A DNA stretch of 64,000 bases. Source: Pterobdella sp. o SKG-2022. Lineage: Eukaryota; Annelida; Clitellata; Hirudinida; Piscicolidae. A program made the position numbers and the translations under genes. This document shows, piece after piece, positions 30,564 through 44,200 of this stretch. The DNA is taken from the NCBI GenBank assembly GCA_964035795.1, contig OZ038320.1, positions 6,665,164-6,729,163 of the forward strand, in the 5' to 3' direction. The notes beneath the pieces are model-generated. The model was not told the origin of the DNA. It saw only the letters and a list, made by a program, of their open reading frames with translations, and searched no databases. The stretch's first letter is position 1; each line of letters begins with the position of its first letter.

Positions 30564-33500
30564 TTAATAATATCTTGCGAATTTTCTTCTCTTTTCTTTC
30601 CCCTTCATCACTTTGAGTGCTAAAAACGTATTCAACATTTCCAATGTTTTTTCATTCTTTTTCAATTTCTTTCTCTCGTTTTTCATTCTATCCAACTTCT
30701 CAATTAAACTCAATTCTGAATCTTTTCCACCACACCTCTTCCTCTTCTTCCTCCTCTTCTTTGATTTCATCGAAACTTTGTCATTTTTATCTACTTTCTG
30801 GTCAATGTTATTATAACTTCTACAACAAAATTGAGAACAGTTAGGTTTGCATGGCTCTATGCTTTGTTGTGGATACAGCATATTGGCGAAAGAATTGTTT
30901 AGAGAGGTTCTGGATAATGATGTGTTCGATTGGTTTCCGTTGTGAGCGTTTTTATAGAAAGAATCTGAGAAATTGTTGTTATTTGTTGGGACAGTGTTGA
31001 AGACGTGTTGATGTGGCATTTGAGGTAGTATATGCTGACATTTGCTGATTTTCTGTGGTACTAGACTAATGTTTTCTTGTCTGTAAATGTTAGGATAATA
31101 AGACGAATATTCTGCATACTGATTTAAGTTTTCTAATTTCTTGATCGGGGCATTAGGTATTCTTTTATGATCATTGATATCATACTTTTCGGAGAATTTC
31201 CTAGTTCTGGTTAAAGAAGAAGTTTCAGATGCATTAAAAAGGCTTTTAGAAGAATTATTATTATAGAACGGTGTGATCTCACCACTACTTTGTTGAGTCT
31301 TCAAGGATTTTTGCCGTTTCTTCTCTTTTTTTAGCTTTTTCTCTTTTTCTCGTAGTTTTTCTTTTTCATTTTGCAGTTTTTGTTGTTGGTCCTGGTAACT
31401 TTTAACTAATGTTAATAACTGAAACAGAAATGCTGTTTGGTTAAAAGTTGATACGTTAGTTTCAATTAAATTTGAAGGGAGTTTAAGCTTGGAATCGGGA
31501 GGTTTAGAGTCGGCTACTGTTTCTTTCAGTTGATTTGAACTAAGATTTGACTGAAAAGACTTTGTTTCCTCGTGTGAATTAATTGTACTTTCGCAAAAAG
31601 ACTTTTGAACTTTCACGGTCAAATCGTTTGTTTCAAGCTCAACATCAGGTCTGGCCAACAAAATATCAAAGGTATCTTTAACCAGCTTTTCATAACAAGA
31701 TACGTTTCCTGTCAATTCTTTTATTAAAGCTTGATTTTTTTGAGATAAAACATCAATTTTATCGAAAAACTTATTTTTGATTTCTAAGCGCTGGTTTTTT
31801 TGATTTTTCGATTTTTGCATAGGTACGTTGTGCCAATTTAAAACATGTGTCGGTGTTTGAGCTTGAGGCTTTGATGGACTTTGAGGAATGTTTTTTGGGC
31901 AGCTATTAACAAGGTCTTGTTGGTTTTTATGCACGAAATTTGTTTCTTCAGGGAGGTTATGTGTTTCATTGAGCAGAACTTCTTCATAGGAAGAAACAAA
32001 CGGAATACTTTTGTGTGCTGGATCTACATTGGACTCTTCTTTTGAATGAAAACTTGGGCTTTCAACTTGGATGCATTTTGAACTTTTTGGCAAATTTTTG
32101 ATTTTTATGTAATCGATTTGTGTTTGTACAGATGTTTCAGAAACAGTGTTGCAGTAGGTCATTGTATGCTGATTTCTCATGATGGGAATCTTTTTCTGTT
32201 TCAAATAATTTGATTATTTATTCTCATAACGTTAAAAAGAATACTAATTAATCAAAAATGATTAACTTTGTATAAATTTCATACTAACTTGGAAGTAGGA
32301 AGAAGAAAAACAGCTGCAATTGCTGGCAACGCTACAACTCAAAATATCTGATTCACTTTTCCACTTTTCCAGCTTATGTTTTTCAGGAAAATTTTTTTCA
32401 TTGAATGAATTTGAGCTGTAGGATCTTCCGTAGTCGTTGTAGGAAACATAAGGCTTTCTATGGTGTTTGATGTAATCTTTATTGCATAAAGGATGGTTTA
32501 TATATTCTGGTGAGTGTTTATAATGGTCTAGGTGGTACTTGAACTTTTTTTTTAAAAGATTTTTGTTTTCACTGCTCAAACCAGCAACGTCGATGCATAT
32601 AAAATCATTTTCTTTATTTTCTTCCATCATTTGATCGTGAGAATTATGCAATAATCTCGAATCAAAATCATCTGCATCCTGGTAAGGTAATTCTATGATC
32701 AAATCATCAGAAACAGAAGCGTTTGGTGTTATAACATTTTCCTTTATCAAACCTGCCATTTTCGGAAAATTTCTGAAGTATTTAGAAAGTATAGAAGGCA
32801 TACGTTGTTTTTTAGACATTTCTCTTTCAAGTGGATTATCATTTGGGTGTGTGTAAAAACGGAACTTTGGCTTGAAACTGTTCTCTGGAGTATTTTGAAC
32901 AGTTTTCGTTTCCTTTCTGGAACGTAATTCATTTTGTTGAGTTACTTCTTTTTTTGTTCTTTCTTCTCTTTCAAAGTTACATTTTGCTTCACTTGTTTCA
33001 GCATTCTCACCGAATTCAGTTTTTCCCCTTGTTTTTGGGCAAGAAGTGTCAATTTCTCCATGACTAACAAAAGAAATTTTTCTTTTTTTTCGATACCTAG
33101 ATTCATTTCTGTTTTTTGCAAATCCTTCAAGTTTGTTAGAATAGATTAATTTTTGTATACGGCTATTGAAAAAAGCATCTTGCAATGTTCCTTGGATCTT
33201 GTCATTGAAAGGGGAGGAAGAAAACAAGGGAGTCTTGCAAGGAGAATTATAAAATTCTGTTGTTTCATAGCATGCAAGTTTTTTTGATGGCTTGTATAAA
33301 TTGTATTCCTCATCATTATGATAATTTGAAGGTTTTCCTTGCAAAAGAACTTTCGTTAGGTCATCAGCTCGAGTACGCAGTCTATTCCCGTTTGGAGGAG
33401 AATTTAAAATATACATGACGTCTTCTAAATCATAAATGCTATTACTTTCGAGTTGTTCGTTTCTACGCTCAAAAGTTTCATGGTGGATAGAGCCGTTTGT

Positions 33501-34010
33501 GGTCACAACACTTGGGTTTGCCATAAACTGTTTGGGTGCGTCTTGTATGGTGATGCTGGAGTGGTTATTTGAAAAGTTTCCACTTTTTTTTTTCTGAAGC
33601 TTAAACACTTTGGCTTTTTTTGCTTTAGTACAAATTTTCTTCATATTTTTGGTTTTTGAAATTGTATATAAACTTTTTTTCAGTTTTTTTGTAGGTTTTT
33701 TTTTGTTGTTAACAGAAAATAAGAAAGGAAAATTTTGAAAACACGAATTCATGATACAAGATTGTGAATTGAGAATCGAATTAATTAAGTGAGTATTTAG
33801 AAGACCATCGCATTGGTTTTGTTCAAAAGTTTCAGATAAAGGCCTAACGTGTGAAAATTTTTGATCGTTTTCAACTTTAAATTTGATTTTTTCAATTACA
33901 TTTTCTGACGGTGAATTGATCTCATTTTTGTTACTAATGACAGAGAAAGATGAATTTGAAGAAACATCGTGAATGAGATTCTGTGTAGGCAGGGATATAT
34001 AAGAAACCAT
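30564..34010 (-). CDS. Lys/Ser/Asn-rich disordered protein, two exons (unknown family)
   Basis: Exons 34010-32289 and 32195-30564 join at a phase-0 GTTAGT donor and a TTTGAAACAG acceptor (93-nt intron), giving about 1117 residues. I do not recognise the family. Exon 1 is rich in Ser/Asn/Lys with basic clusters (KKKPTKKLKKS, KKICTKAKKAKVFKLQKKKSG) and ends in a Ser/Cys-rich stretch. Exon 2 carries predicted coiled coil around QQKLQNEKEKLREKEKKLKKEKK and a very basic C-terminus (KSKKRRKKRKRCGG, then KGKEKRRKFARYY). No signal peptide or membrane segment is seen. It shares the two-exon, phase-0 layout and composition of the next two upstream genes, suggesting a tandem family. A nuclear or cytoskeletal/structural role would be a guess. 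The start Met is the first in the open frame. Confidence 0.72.
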
Positions 34011-34552
34011 GGAAAATCAAAACTCTTGGTATTAAGTATGAAATCAAGAAGTTAAAATGTCGAAAATATGTTAGTTTTTGATGGTTTAGTTAATGTTCAA
34101 AAAACACTTAATTCCTATTTTTAGTTTCCAAGTTTTCCCAAAAAATTTGATGTTTTTTAAAACTTCCAATATTTGAAATTTAAAATATTTTTAGTTTCAT
34201 TTTTATTATTTCAATGTCATTAAGGCCACTTTTTTAATTTTTCTTTTGTTAGCTTGTTTATATGTGGAGGCTTGTTTACTTTTGATGATACCTAAACAAC
34301 AAATTAAAAGTTTTCAAAGTTTTATTCGAAAAATATCAATTACAGAAATAATTATTGAAATAATTTTGAATTCGGCAATTGTTTCAATTGCACTCTAAAA
34401 AGCAATGGCTGACACTTTTCTTGCCTTTTCAAACAAATCTTTTGACAAAAACTTTTCACCAACTATTCTAGTAATTCATATGCATGCTTAAAAAAAAATT
34501 AATCCATACATAATTTAGAATTCATTATTCATACAACTTTATTTTTTTGACT
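34011..34552. other. Intergenic spacer
   Basis: AT-rich, with no recognisable feature. It must hold the 3' flank of the gene to its right and the promoter of the gene to its left. Confidence 0.7.
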
Positions 34553-37502
34553 TTATAACATTTGGTAGAAGCCGCCAAAACTTGGTTTTTTATCTTTTGC
34601 AATTGCCAACAATGTGCTGTGACTATCACAAGAAGCCCGCAAAATATTTCCTGAAGAATCAGTTTTGAGACCTGTTTTATCTAAAAAACACTCTAGGTCT
34701 TGTTGAGTTTTTGATGCTTTTAAGCCAATTGTGAGATGTTGTGGAGGAGTGTTGAGAAGTGAAGAAGGGTTGAGTTTGGACATGAGTTCAATTATGCTTG
34801 TGAGACTACTCCTAGATTGGGCTGAGGAGCTTCTAGTAGAAAGTTTCGATAATCTAGTTGAAGAGGGTTTTTTGTAATTCCTTATTGGAAATTTCGACGA
34901 CTTTGTTGAAGCTCTTTTTTGAGGCTTTTCAGAAAATAAATTACTTATCTTTTTTTTGTGTGAAGATTTGTTCATCTTTTTATGGATGGTGCGTATTTTG
35001 GGCCTTAAAGCAGTCATGGGATTTTTCATAGCTTGAGAATTTAAAACTTCAAAATTTTTCGTAGTTTGATGAAGTAAAGGGATTAGCGGTTTTTTTGAAA
35101 AATCATATTTTTTTATCAGTTGTTGCAAACAAGAAGAAAAGCCATCATTTTTCACCTTACAGAGAGAATTTTCAGAAAATGAATTTTTCGAAAACAGTTT
35201 TTTAGACAGAGTAACATCGGCTTTGGTGTACTCTAGTTCAGAATTAAAATTTTGACCGTTTTTTAAATTTTTTGGATTTTGCTGCTTTGTCAAAGTGGAA
35301 ATGTTGGCAACGGAAGACGTGACTTGAGGTTCAATTTTGTAATCAAATGGTTTTAGACCCTTTGAAATATTTTGATCCTTAACTTTTTTGACTTTCAAAG
35401 GTCTCTTTGCAAATATAGCATTAAGTTTTGCCTCATGTGAGTTGCTCATATAATTATTTAAAATTTTATTCTTCTTCAAAACTTTTGTGAAACATATTTC
35501 AGCAAACAACTTAGGTAGATTTTCTTCCAAGTACTTTTGAATGAGAACTTCTGACGATTTAAACTTTTTTTTGAAACTATTTTTTTCTTCATTCAACATT
35601 TCTAGCTGGTCATAAACTTCTCTAATGTTATTCTTGATAGTTTTTATTTCTTCTTCTGTTTTATTTGGCACGTTTTCTCCCTTAGTTTCACAAGTTTTTT
35701 GGCTAAGAGTTTTGAACAGACTGTCAAAAGACTGAAAAAAATACTTTGATATTTCTGGACATTTGTTTTTTTCAAAATCTCCATCGAATCTTCGAGTATG
35801 AAATGGTTCTTGTTTCATTTTTGGGGGCATTTTGTTTATCAATTTTTTTCCTTTTTCAGCAAAAGAACAAAAATTTGTTGAGTTTTCGCGAAATCTTTGC
35901 ATATTATTTGTTTTCCTTTTGAGTAAATTTTGAAATGAATTTTTACTATTCTTTTTTGAAGTTTTGAACTTTTTCTTATTTTTATATTTTTTTGGAATCT
36001 TTTCCTTCTTTTTGCTCGCCATTTTTTTTTTCCCGCAGTTGTACTAGAAAAAAAAATTAGGTTTGAAAATCAAACTGTTTAAAAACCAAAAATTAAAATG
36101 AACCATTAAAATTTACCTGAACAGGCAATCTTCTGTCGAGATGCTGTTGAGCAATAAATTCATCATATGGCTCTTCTCCAAATCCACAAAAGTTATTTCG
36201 ATAGTATGGATTAAAACTCATTCGTTTCATTTCTTTTTTTGGATCATCGGCAGACGTGAAGTGGTATTGTGGAGTATTTTCGTATCTTTCAAGTTCATTT
36301 CTACCAAATATAACCGATGTATCAGATTTAGAATTTTGTAGAGATTTATAAAAAGGTGAATGAGGAAGAATTGAACAAATCGAAGCTGAATGTGGTGAGA
36401 GGAAATGGTGAGGTGAACGAGACCGTGGGATATGGTAAGGGAAAAAAGAAACTGGTTTTTGGTAAGTCCTTAAGTTCTGTTTCATTCTTGGGTCATTTTT
36501 ATCAGATAATCCAAATGGAACTGGAAATTTTTCATGGGTTTTTATAAAACTTTTGTAAACCAAACGATTTAATTCAGAATTTGAAAAACTTGGATGAAAT
36601 GATGGATAATTTTTTGTTGGATAAAACTTTGATGACGATAGGTCAAAAGCTTTGCCAGATGTTTTATACTTAAGAGGAATTGTTTGGTTAAATTTTGGGT
36701 AATTAGATCTGGGAAACAGATCATGTTCCAAAGGCATTGAAAGTTTAAACACAACTGTTTCAGAGGATTTTGAAGTTCCAACTTTTTTTGATTTTGTGGA
36801 TTTTTTTGGCTTTTGCGCTTTTTCAGCCTTGGACTTTCTTGAGTTTGTTTTTATTGCATTCGGAGACTCATCGGAAATGTCCGTAGCTTTGAAAATTCTT
36901 TCAGGTTCATTGGAAGGTTTAGAAAACTTAGCACTTCTCTTTTTTTTCTCATTTTTATTATTTTTTTCGTCTCCTTTTGTCGAGGGAGAAAGCCTCTTCA
37001 ATAGATTTTCATTAAAAGATGTATCATTGAACGATTCATAATTTTGTGTCCGCATCTTTGGGCACGTCTGAAAAAAACAACATTGGCAATCCATGCTTGT
37101 AGGACAAGGAGGGCAAGAAGAACAAGGAGGGCAAGAAGGGCAAGGAGAACGAGGAGAGCAAGAAGGGGGAAAGGGGAAAGAAGAATATGGAGGGCAGCAA
37201 CCTTGAGGGTCTCCACTAGGGTAGGGTGGAGGTAAAGGAAATGAACACAAAGCACTATTCCTATTATTCACATATGTAGATACAGGGTAGTTGTTAGCAT
37301 TGCTGTGATTAGTATTACTAACTGCGCCCAGCTTTTCAGTTATTACCGGTCCATATTTTACGAATAAATTTCTCATTGTTGAATTTCTATCATCAAAAGT
37401 TTCAGACTCACAATTCAAATTTGTTGAATCAGACATGAAGTTATTGTGTGGGAAATCATTCTCTTCAGTGGATTGCCATACAAAAAAGGATGCAAAAAAC
37501 AT
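34553..37502 (-). CDS. Lys-rich protein with Cys-Pro-rich segment, two exons (unknown family)
   Basis: Exons 37502-36117 and 36043-34553 join at CAG|GTAAAT and TTTTTTTTTCTAG in phase 0 (73-nt intron), giving about 958 residues. Residues about 87-147 are Pro/Cys/Ser-rich (SPCPSCPPCSSCPPCP), ending in CQCCFFQTCPKM. The gene at 38120-40787 has a matching Cys-Pro tract ending in NCSVFFCKTKK, and a similar lead-in (RNLFVKYGPVITEKLG against TNFYKKYSKKLDEELG), so the two look paralogous. Basic Lys/Ser stretches follow. Exon 2 begins YNCGKKK-MASKKKEKIPKK and has a heptad-like segment (EEEIKTIKNNIREVYDQLE). The first Met is uncertain; a later in-frame Met (MSDSTN) may be the start. I do not recognise the family. 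Confidence 0.72.
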
Positions 37503-38119
37503 TCTCTCATTTCATTGTTTTTTAGTTTTTATATTTTTTAATCTTTTTTCAGTTGTTATTTATCTGTTTTTTTACGACTTGATTGAATTTTAAAAGTAAA
37601 TAAAATTTAATTCAACTCATTTAAGTTTGTCAGTTTTTTGCAAAACTTTGACATTTAACAAACGAATTAAATGATTTTTGATCTGATTGTCAGCTTGGTA
37701 TAACACATTTCAGTTTAACCTGATTTGCAAGTTACTGAAATAAAACAATCATTTTTTCAAAAAATGAGATATAACAAAGTTATTAAAATAAAATGCTTTC
37801 AACGATTTCTGTAGAGAAAAAATTATTCTATTGTTCAAGTATACGGTCTATAAGATTAGTTAATATCATTTGGATTTCATATGTCTTAAGCATTTGACAA
37901 GACTTACAAAAGGTAATAATGTAAGTTGAATTTGAAAATTTCCCATATCTTTTGTAGATAAATATTTAGTTTTATCAATGAATTCAAGTAATTTATTTCA
38001 TAGCCTAAAGTTCAATTATACTACAAAACTATTTGGACTTGTTGAGATTTTAAAGATCTTTGAGTTTTTTGAGATTTTCGAAAAAATGTGAATTAAGTGA
38101 AATAAAAAAATTTTAATTA
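37503..38119. other. Intergenic spacer
   Basis: AT-rich, with no gene or repeat that I can support. It is presumed to contain the promoter of the gene to its left. Confidence 0.7.
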
Positions 38120-40787
38120 TCAAAACTTTTTCAGACTTGTGTAGCCTTGTTTTCCATTTTTTGAAAAACTTTTGCTTTGTCGCACACTGTTCAATAAAGA
38201 CAGATTTTTTTTTAATAGAGTACTAAACTTTGTTTCCAAATATTTATATTTTTTTTCTAAATTATTTTTTCTTTCATTTAACAAAGTAATTATGTGGAAG
38301 ACTCTTTTTCTATTAGCGATACATCTGTTCATTTTTGCTTCCAGATCATTCAAGAGATTGAAACTATGTGCTGGCTTCAAGTATTCTTTCATCGCCTCTG
38401 TAGCATTCCATAACTTTGTTTCTTTCTGCAGTAATTTTTTATGAATTCGAAGTAAAAATTCGAGAAAATTTCCTTTTTTTTTTTTTAATAAAATTTCATC
38501 AAGATCTTTAGAAGTATTCGGATTTGATGTTTTTTTATGCGGATCCCCTAAAAGATTTTCTATAATTTTTTCTAGTTGCTCATGTAAGCTTAATTTTTTA
38601 GTTCTGGTTTCTATCTTCTTTTCAGCCATCTGTGTATATTGGAAAAACATTAAACAATATAAAAGCATATCAAATTTTAGAACTTTAATTGAAACTTAGC
38701 TTCTTAAGCTTTGAATATTTGACAACCATTGAAGTTTAAGCCTTGAAAAATTTATTGGAAATTTTATTTTATTTTATTTTCTCTTTGATAGAAAAAACCC
38801 ATTAAAAATAAAAATATTTTAATAAATCAACCGAACTTACAGCTTGACGGAAAAAGGATTCGCTGGTCGACTCGTTGAGGCCCAAAGAACCCGTAAACAA
38901 GTCTACATGGTTATATCTATTATTTTGATTGAAAACTTTCCTTTTTGAAGGGTAATCTTCATTTGATGATTCAGTTTCTGACAGATTAATGAAACTACTG
39001 TCAAACTTTGGTGGTTTATGTGTCTTGGAAGTTTTAGAAGTGCTTGAAATCTTAGGTGTTTTATGTTTTCTGTTTGGTTGTACGTATACCAATTGGTGAA
39101 CAGACTTATCGGACATATCTCCGTTGGCTTGAATAAAACGCTGTAACTTTCTTTTAAAAACTTTGTTTTTTTTCTTGGTCGATCCAGAAACATAGACTGA
39201 CATTTCACTTTGGGAAGCGACTTTTTCAAAATATTTTGGAGATGTTTTTCTAATTTTATAGCCATAACTTCTTTCTGACGAAGACTTCATTTCCGTATCA
39301 AGACCAACAACAGCATCGTAACTGTTCAACTCAGAATCCTCAGACCCTTCTCTTAGAGGATTATGCATATATTGCAGGTCTTCCAGCAGCCAGTGAGACC
39401 TGGGTTGAATGCATTTAAGAACATACCTCGCACTGGAATTTTTAAGAGATGGACGTTTTATACTCGATAAAGATTTTTTATCTCTAAGTGAAGGTTTTTT
39501 ACTAGGAATGTGAGGCCGACTTGGTCGAAGTTCTACAGTTGTGATATTACTAGGATCTCTCACAGGAATTACAAGAGAGCCTGTGCTGGTTTTCCCATCA
39601 GAATTTTTTATAGTATTTCTAAGTGAAGGTCTGACGACTTTTTTTTCCAAAGTTCCGTCAATAAATCTTACTGAATTTTTAGCAAATTTTTCATAAAAAT
39701 CCTTTTTAGTCATTTTGATTGAAGGTTTGCCCATATGTTCTTTAATATTTACGTCGGTTATTGTGAGTACAGTTTGGTCAGTTTGCTCGTTATTGTTTTC
39801 GACGGGAACTTTAAATGAAGCCGTGTCGGTTTTTTCTAAATCTTCAAAAGCAATTTTAACTTTGCTTTTACCGGCTCTTTCATCAACGTTCGGTTCGGTC
39901 TCTTTCTTTTTTGCCATACTGTTTTCGGAAATTCTTCCATTAACTTTTATTTTTTGATCAGCCGGTTTAGTTTGATCTGTATTTTCTGAATAAAGCCTTT
40001 TTTGTAAAATTTTTTCTTTTTCTTCTGTATGCCGTGGAAATCTTAAAGATTTTTTAGTTTTGCAAAAAAAAACAGAGCAATTGACGTTAGAAGGACTAGA
40101 AAGAGTTAATGGACAAGAGCAAGGACATGGAGAGGAACAAAAACATGAAGAAGGACAAGGACATGGAGAAGAACAAGGACAAAGAGAAGAACAAGGACAA
40201 AGAGAGGAACAAGGACATGGAGAAGGACAAGAACAAGGACATGGAGAAGAACAAGAACATGGAGAAGAACAAGGACATGGAGAAGAACATGAACATGGAG
40301 AGGGAAAAGGACATATAGAAGAACAAGGACATGGAGAGGAACAGGAAGATGAAGGGGAACAGGAAGAAGGTATCGGAGGGGGAGGAGGAAGGTTGGTAGA
40401 AAAACTGGGATCACAGGAATAACAGACACAAAGAGGGTAAGGAGAAGAAGGAGGAGGAGAAGGATGAAGAGAAGAAGGAGAAGAAGGAGAAGGAGGTGGA
40501 GAACTTTGAGCAGACTGGCAATTCTGATCACACTGAACTCCACTGGAAGAAGGGACAGGAACACAAATCAGTTGGCCAAACGTAGGACTAAAACTGTTTG
40601 AGTTTTCGTTTCCGAGTTCTTCATCGAGTTTTTTTGAATATTTCTTGTAGAAATTTGTTAGTTGTAGATCATAGTTTAATCCAGCTGTGCATTTCATGTT
40701 TTTGGAGCAGTCGCAATAATCCTTTTTCTTGAAAACTATTTTTTCCGAACTTTCACACATTTCATTCTTTTCATTGCTGTTTTCCAT
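38120..40787 (-). CDS. Cys-Pro repeat and Lys-rich protein, two exons (unknown family)
   Basis: Exons 40787-38841 and 38629-38120 join at GCT|GTAAGT and CAATATACACAG in phase 0 (211-nt intron), giving about 818 residues. Residues about 96-236 are a Cys/Pro/Ser tract built on the hexapeptide PCPCSS, encoded by an 18-bp minisatellite (about 40090-40345). Four spaced PSL[RK]/PSIK motifs follow (GKPSIKM, VRPSLRN, KKPSLRD, KRPSLKN), then more Lys/Ser-rich disorder. Exon 2 (MAEKKIETRTKKLSLHEQLE onward) is largely helical and coiled-coil-like. There is no signal peptide, so the Cys-rich tract is probably intracellular. Similar Cys-Pro repeat proteins occur among sperm structural proteins of other animals, but that is only an analogy. 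Confidence 0.75.
40090..40345. repeat. 18-bp coding minisatellite
   Basis: Units close to GAACAAGGACATGGAGAA (plus strand) repeat over about 250 bp. On the minus strand they encode Cys-Pro-Cys-Ser-Ser-Pro units. Unit number is likely to vary between individuals. Confidence 0.85.
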
Positions 40788-41229
40788 TTTTTTAATTTTT
40801 TTCTAGACGATATTTTTTCTTTTTCAAATTGTTTGTAAAATTAATTTGTTTTGTTTTTCATGAAAGCCGCTGACATTTTTAAAAAATGGAATCGATTAAA
40901 ATTTCATACATATTGAAATTTTTATAAAACCTGAAAGTTTTTAAAAAAAAAATTTTCAAATGAAATACAAAAAAGCACAATAAGCACACATAAACAAATT
41001 TAACATATAAAAATTCCCATTTTGCTTATTTTTACCGATTCTAACAGATGATTCCTCAAAGGTTCTATGATGATTTTTATGTGTGCCACTAAGTCTCCTA
41101 TTCTTTTTTTTCTTCCTTATTTTCTCTCTAACTGTCTTGTAGTACTTGTTTATTATTTCATTATCAGTGAATGATTAAATTTCCATAATTCAATATTTAA
41201 AAAAATTAATCATTATCAAATAATAGTAT
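40788..41229. other. Intergenic spacer
   Basis: AT-rich, with no supported feature. It separates the Cys-Pro gene start from the stop of membrane-protein gene B. Confidence 0.7.
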
Positions 41230-44200
41230 TCATAATGGATGTTCAACTCGGTTTCTATATTTCTTCGTGTTTGCAACTCTTCTTCTTCCTAGCACATTTT
41301 GAACTTCAGCTACAAGCTTACTTTTCAACACCGATTTTCTATAAAGCTTATCATCCTGGTTGTGGTCTGCTACAATTGTAGTTGTTGGTAATTTCACTTC
41401 GTTAATACTGTCTTTTCCTAATTCGTGCTCGGCTATCAGTTCAAACTCATGCTTCACTTCAGGGTCCATAGTCTTTAGGTTGCCTTGGTCAAACACTCTT
41501 TGTAAGATGGTTTTTGTTCTGTTTAAAAATATGATCAAAGCTCAAATTTATTTCATGAATTTAAAATTATTGTAATGTTTTGATTTTGATTTTTTTAGAT
41601 CGACTTTTAGTCGCCCTATATTGGCGGTTTCGTTAGTTTAAAAGATGTTTCATCATGGCGCTTCTTCTTGTTTATATAATTGTGGGCCCACGCGGGATTG
41701 AACCCGATTACTACAGATAACTAGCCTAATGCTCTATCAGCTGAGCTATGGAGACCAACTAAGATTTTGCTTATAAAAAACTTCAAGTAAAAAGCTTGAA
41801 ACTACCGAAAATTTTCACTTACAAAGCAATAAAGTTTTAAATCTATAAAGATTCAAAAAATTAGGAGAATTAAAATAAACCTCACGCGACAAAGATGATA
41901 ATCATGCAGACAAGATTCGCCACCCAGTCCAAGTCTTCACTAGCTTCAATGTATGGAACATGAATGCATTTAATTAAATTACTAACGTATTATAATTCAT
42001 TTAAACTAATATTTCAATTTACTTGAGTAATCTATTCTAAAGATGTTACATATTAAACTTTTGTTGTTTTTAATTATTCAAGCCTAAAATAAATATTCAA
42101 GTCTTGATAATGTGAGTTCAGCTTAAGATTGATTTCTATTGTTCTTTTTTATTATTCAAATACTATCTTGAACAATTAATAAGCATTTTTTGGTGTTTTA
42201 CAATTTTTTGTATAGAATTTATGTTTTCTAATTAAAACCTCACCATTGTCTTTTGAGTCATACAAACTTTCTAAAAATAATAAAAAACAACTGAAAAATC
42301 ATAATTGTTATTGTTTTCTTAAATTTTTTATCAAAAAACTTGCTTTAATTTGGAAATTAGTTCAACATAAAATAACATTGTGCACTATTAAGTAGCGTAA
42401 CATTGATTCTCGACTCAAAAAACCTAGAGTGAAAAAAGTAAAATTCAAAGTGTAGTCAAACAGCTGCTTTTATTAAGTTTCCCTTTTAAATAAAATATAT
42501 ATCCATATTATATTCTGTTACATATCTAAGCTTGAGTTGATTCTTTGTTTCAAGAGTTTTCCTTAAATCATTGTGATCAAATCATTTTCCAATTTAACAA
42601 CTGGAAACTTTTTCTAGAAACGTTTTGAGGTCTGTAAAGAAATCTGAAATCTTAGAAATGGCAAAAAACTCTTTCTAAAGTAACAATATGAAGAAGGTAA
42701 TTGTAAGGAAACTTCGAACATACACAAATCAAAACGCTTATTAAACTTTTATCCCTGTTTTCTTTTGTAAAAAATATTAAAAGCCTCGAACTCTACAAAA
42801 AATATAAAGTAGATTTTAGTTTAAAAATGATTTTTTGAAAATATTAAGTAAAAAATATAAAAAACGATGATATTTACCTCAACTTATACAACGAAAAATA
42901 TCAACAAAAAATATATACGATAAAATCAAACATTAAGGTTTATTGAAAAACTTAATACACGAAGCTTTTCGCTCGAGTATCTTACATTATCAAGTGTATT
43001 CTCATTTGATAAGGTAAGATACTCTTACGATAAGCTTTGTGTATTAAATTTCTCAATAAATCATAGTGTTTGTCTCTATTATATTGATTATCGGCTATTT
43101 TACGTCAAAAAACTATATACAATAAAAAGGTTAATTTCTTCACTTGATCCTTCGTAAATTTCGATTCTACAGAGTTGGATTTGAGTATTTTCAAACATAA
43201 TAAGCACCTCGTCTCCATACTCATCGCACCGTCCCACCACTTTTGAGCATGGTATTTTTACCCAGTCAGCTCCCGTCACTATGAACCTTCTGTTCATGTA
43301 AGTTGGAACATTGATATGCATATTTACAAAGTATTCATCAAGGTTTTGAAGGTTTGGTTTAATAAATTGTTTTTTTTTATTTATAACCTTCTTTATAAAT
43401 TCTTCATTTAGTTGATTTTTGTTTTGATATAACTTGTGAAATTCTTGAGTAAAGATCAAAAAAATTTAGTTTTAAGAAAAATAAATACATATTTTCCACT
43501 ATGAATAAATAAATTAGCCTATAACATTGTTTATTCATAGATAAAGCCAGTAACCCCGAAAAATAACTGCATTAGTCTTTTCAACTATTTTATCGGCATT
43601 TTTATTTAAAAAGGATCCATACTATTTGAAAGAAAATTTTTCAAAAATTACTTGGATTTAAAGTTGATATTTTCTATCAACTAGCATATATTATTATCAT
43701 CAACAAAATTGTTTTTGAGAAACATAACTGAGTTATTTAAGCTACTCTGTTTAAACGGCTTATTCAAGCTTTTCTTGACCGTTATTTTGTGCATGGTTTT
43801 TAACAGTTGTATGTTAAAATTTCTTTTTTTTCATCATAACACTCATTAACTGAGCATATTGAAAACAATTTTTTGAACAAAAAATTCTGACTTTATTTTT
43901 TTCTCTGAGTCCATTTTTACTACTACGTGACCAACCAGCTCTCTCTTGCTCAAGATAACTTTGATACAAGACAAACTGTGGTATAAATATGTTAATATTC
44001 GAATAAATAAAATTTAGATGTTATGAAAAATATTATGTTAACATTTAATATTTATTTTTCAATACCATTCAGTCAGACTAATAGGATAAAAACATATATT
44101 TTCCAAAAAGCTTTTAAGAACTTTGGCACATACGTGATAGTTATGCTTAACCACTTAAAATTAACTGAGCCCATCTCTATATAGTGACTATGAAATCAAA

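Noticed and set aside
38800..38840. Last 12 residues of the 661-residue frame (VSSVDLLKYFYF)
   Set aside because: They follow a perfect GTAAGT donor and are intronic; joining to 38629 keeps phase.
40060..40422. Plus-strand 120-residue Gln/Glu/His-rich frame
   Set aside because: It is the antisense of the Cys-Pro minisatellite; the minus strand has the splice-consistent gene.
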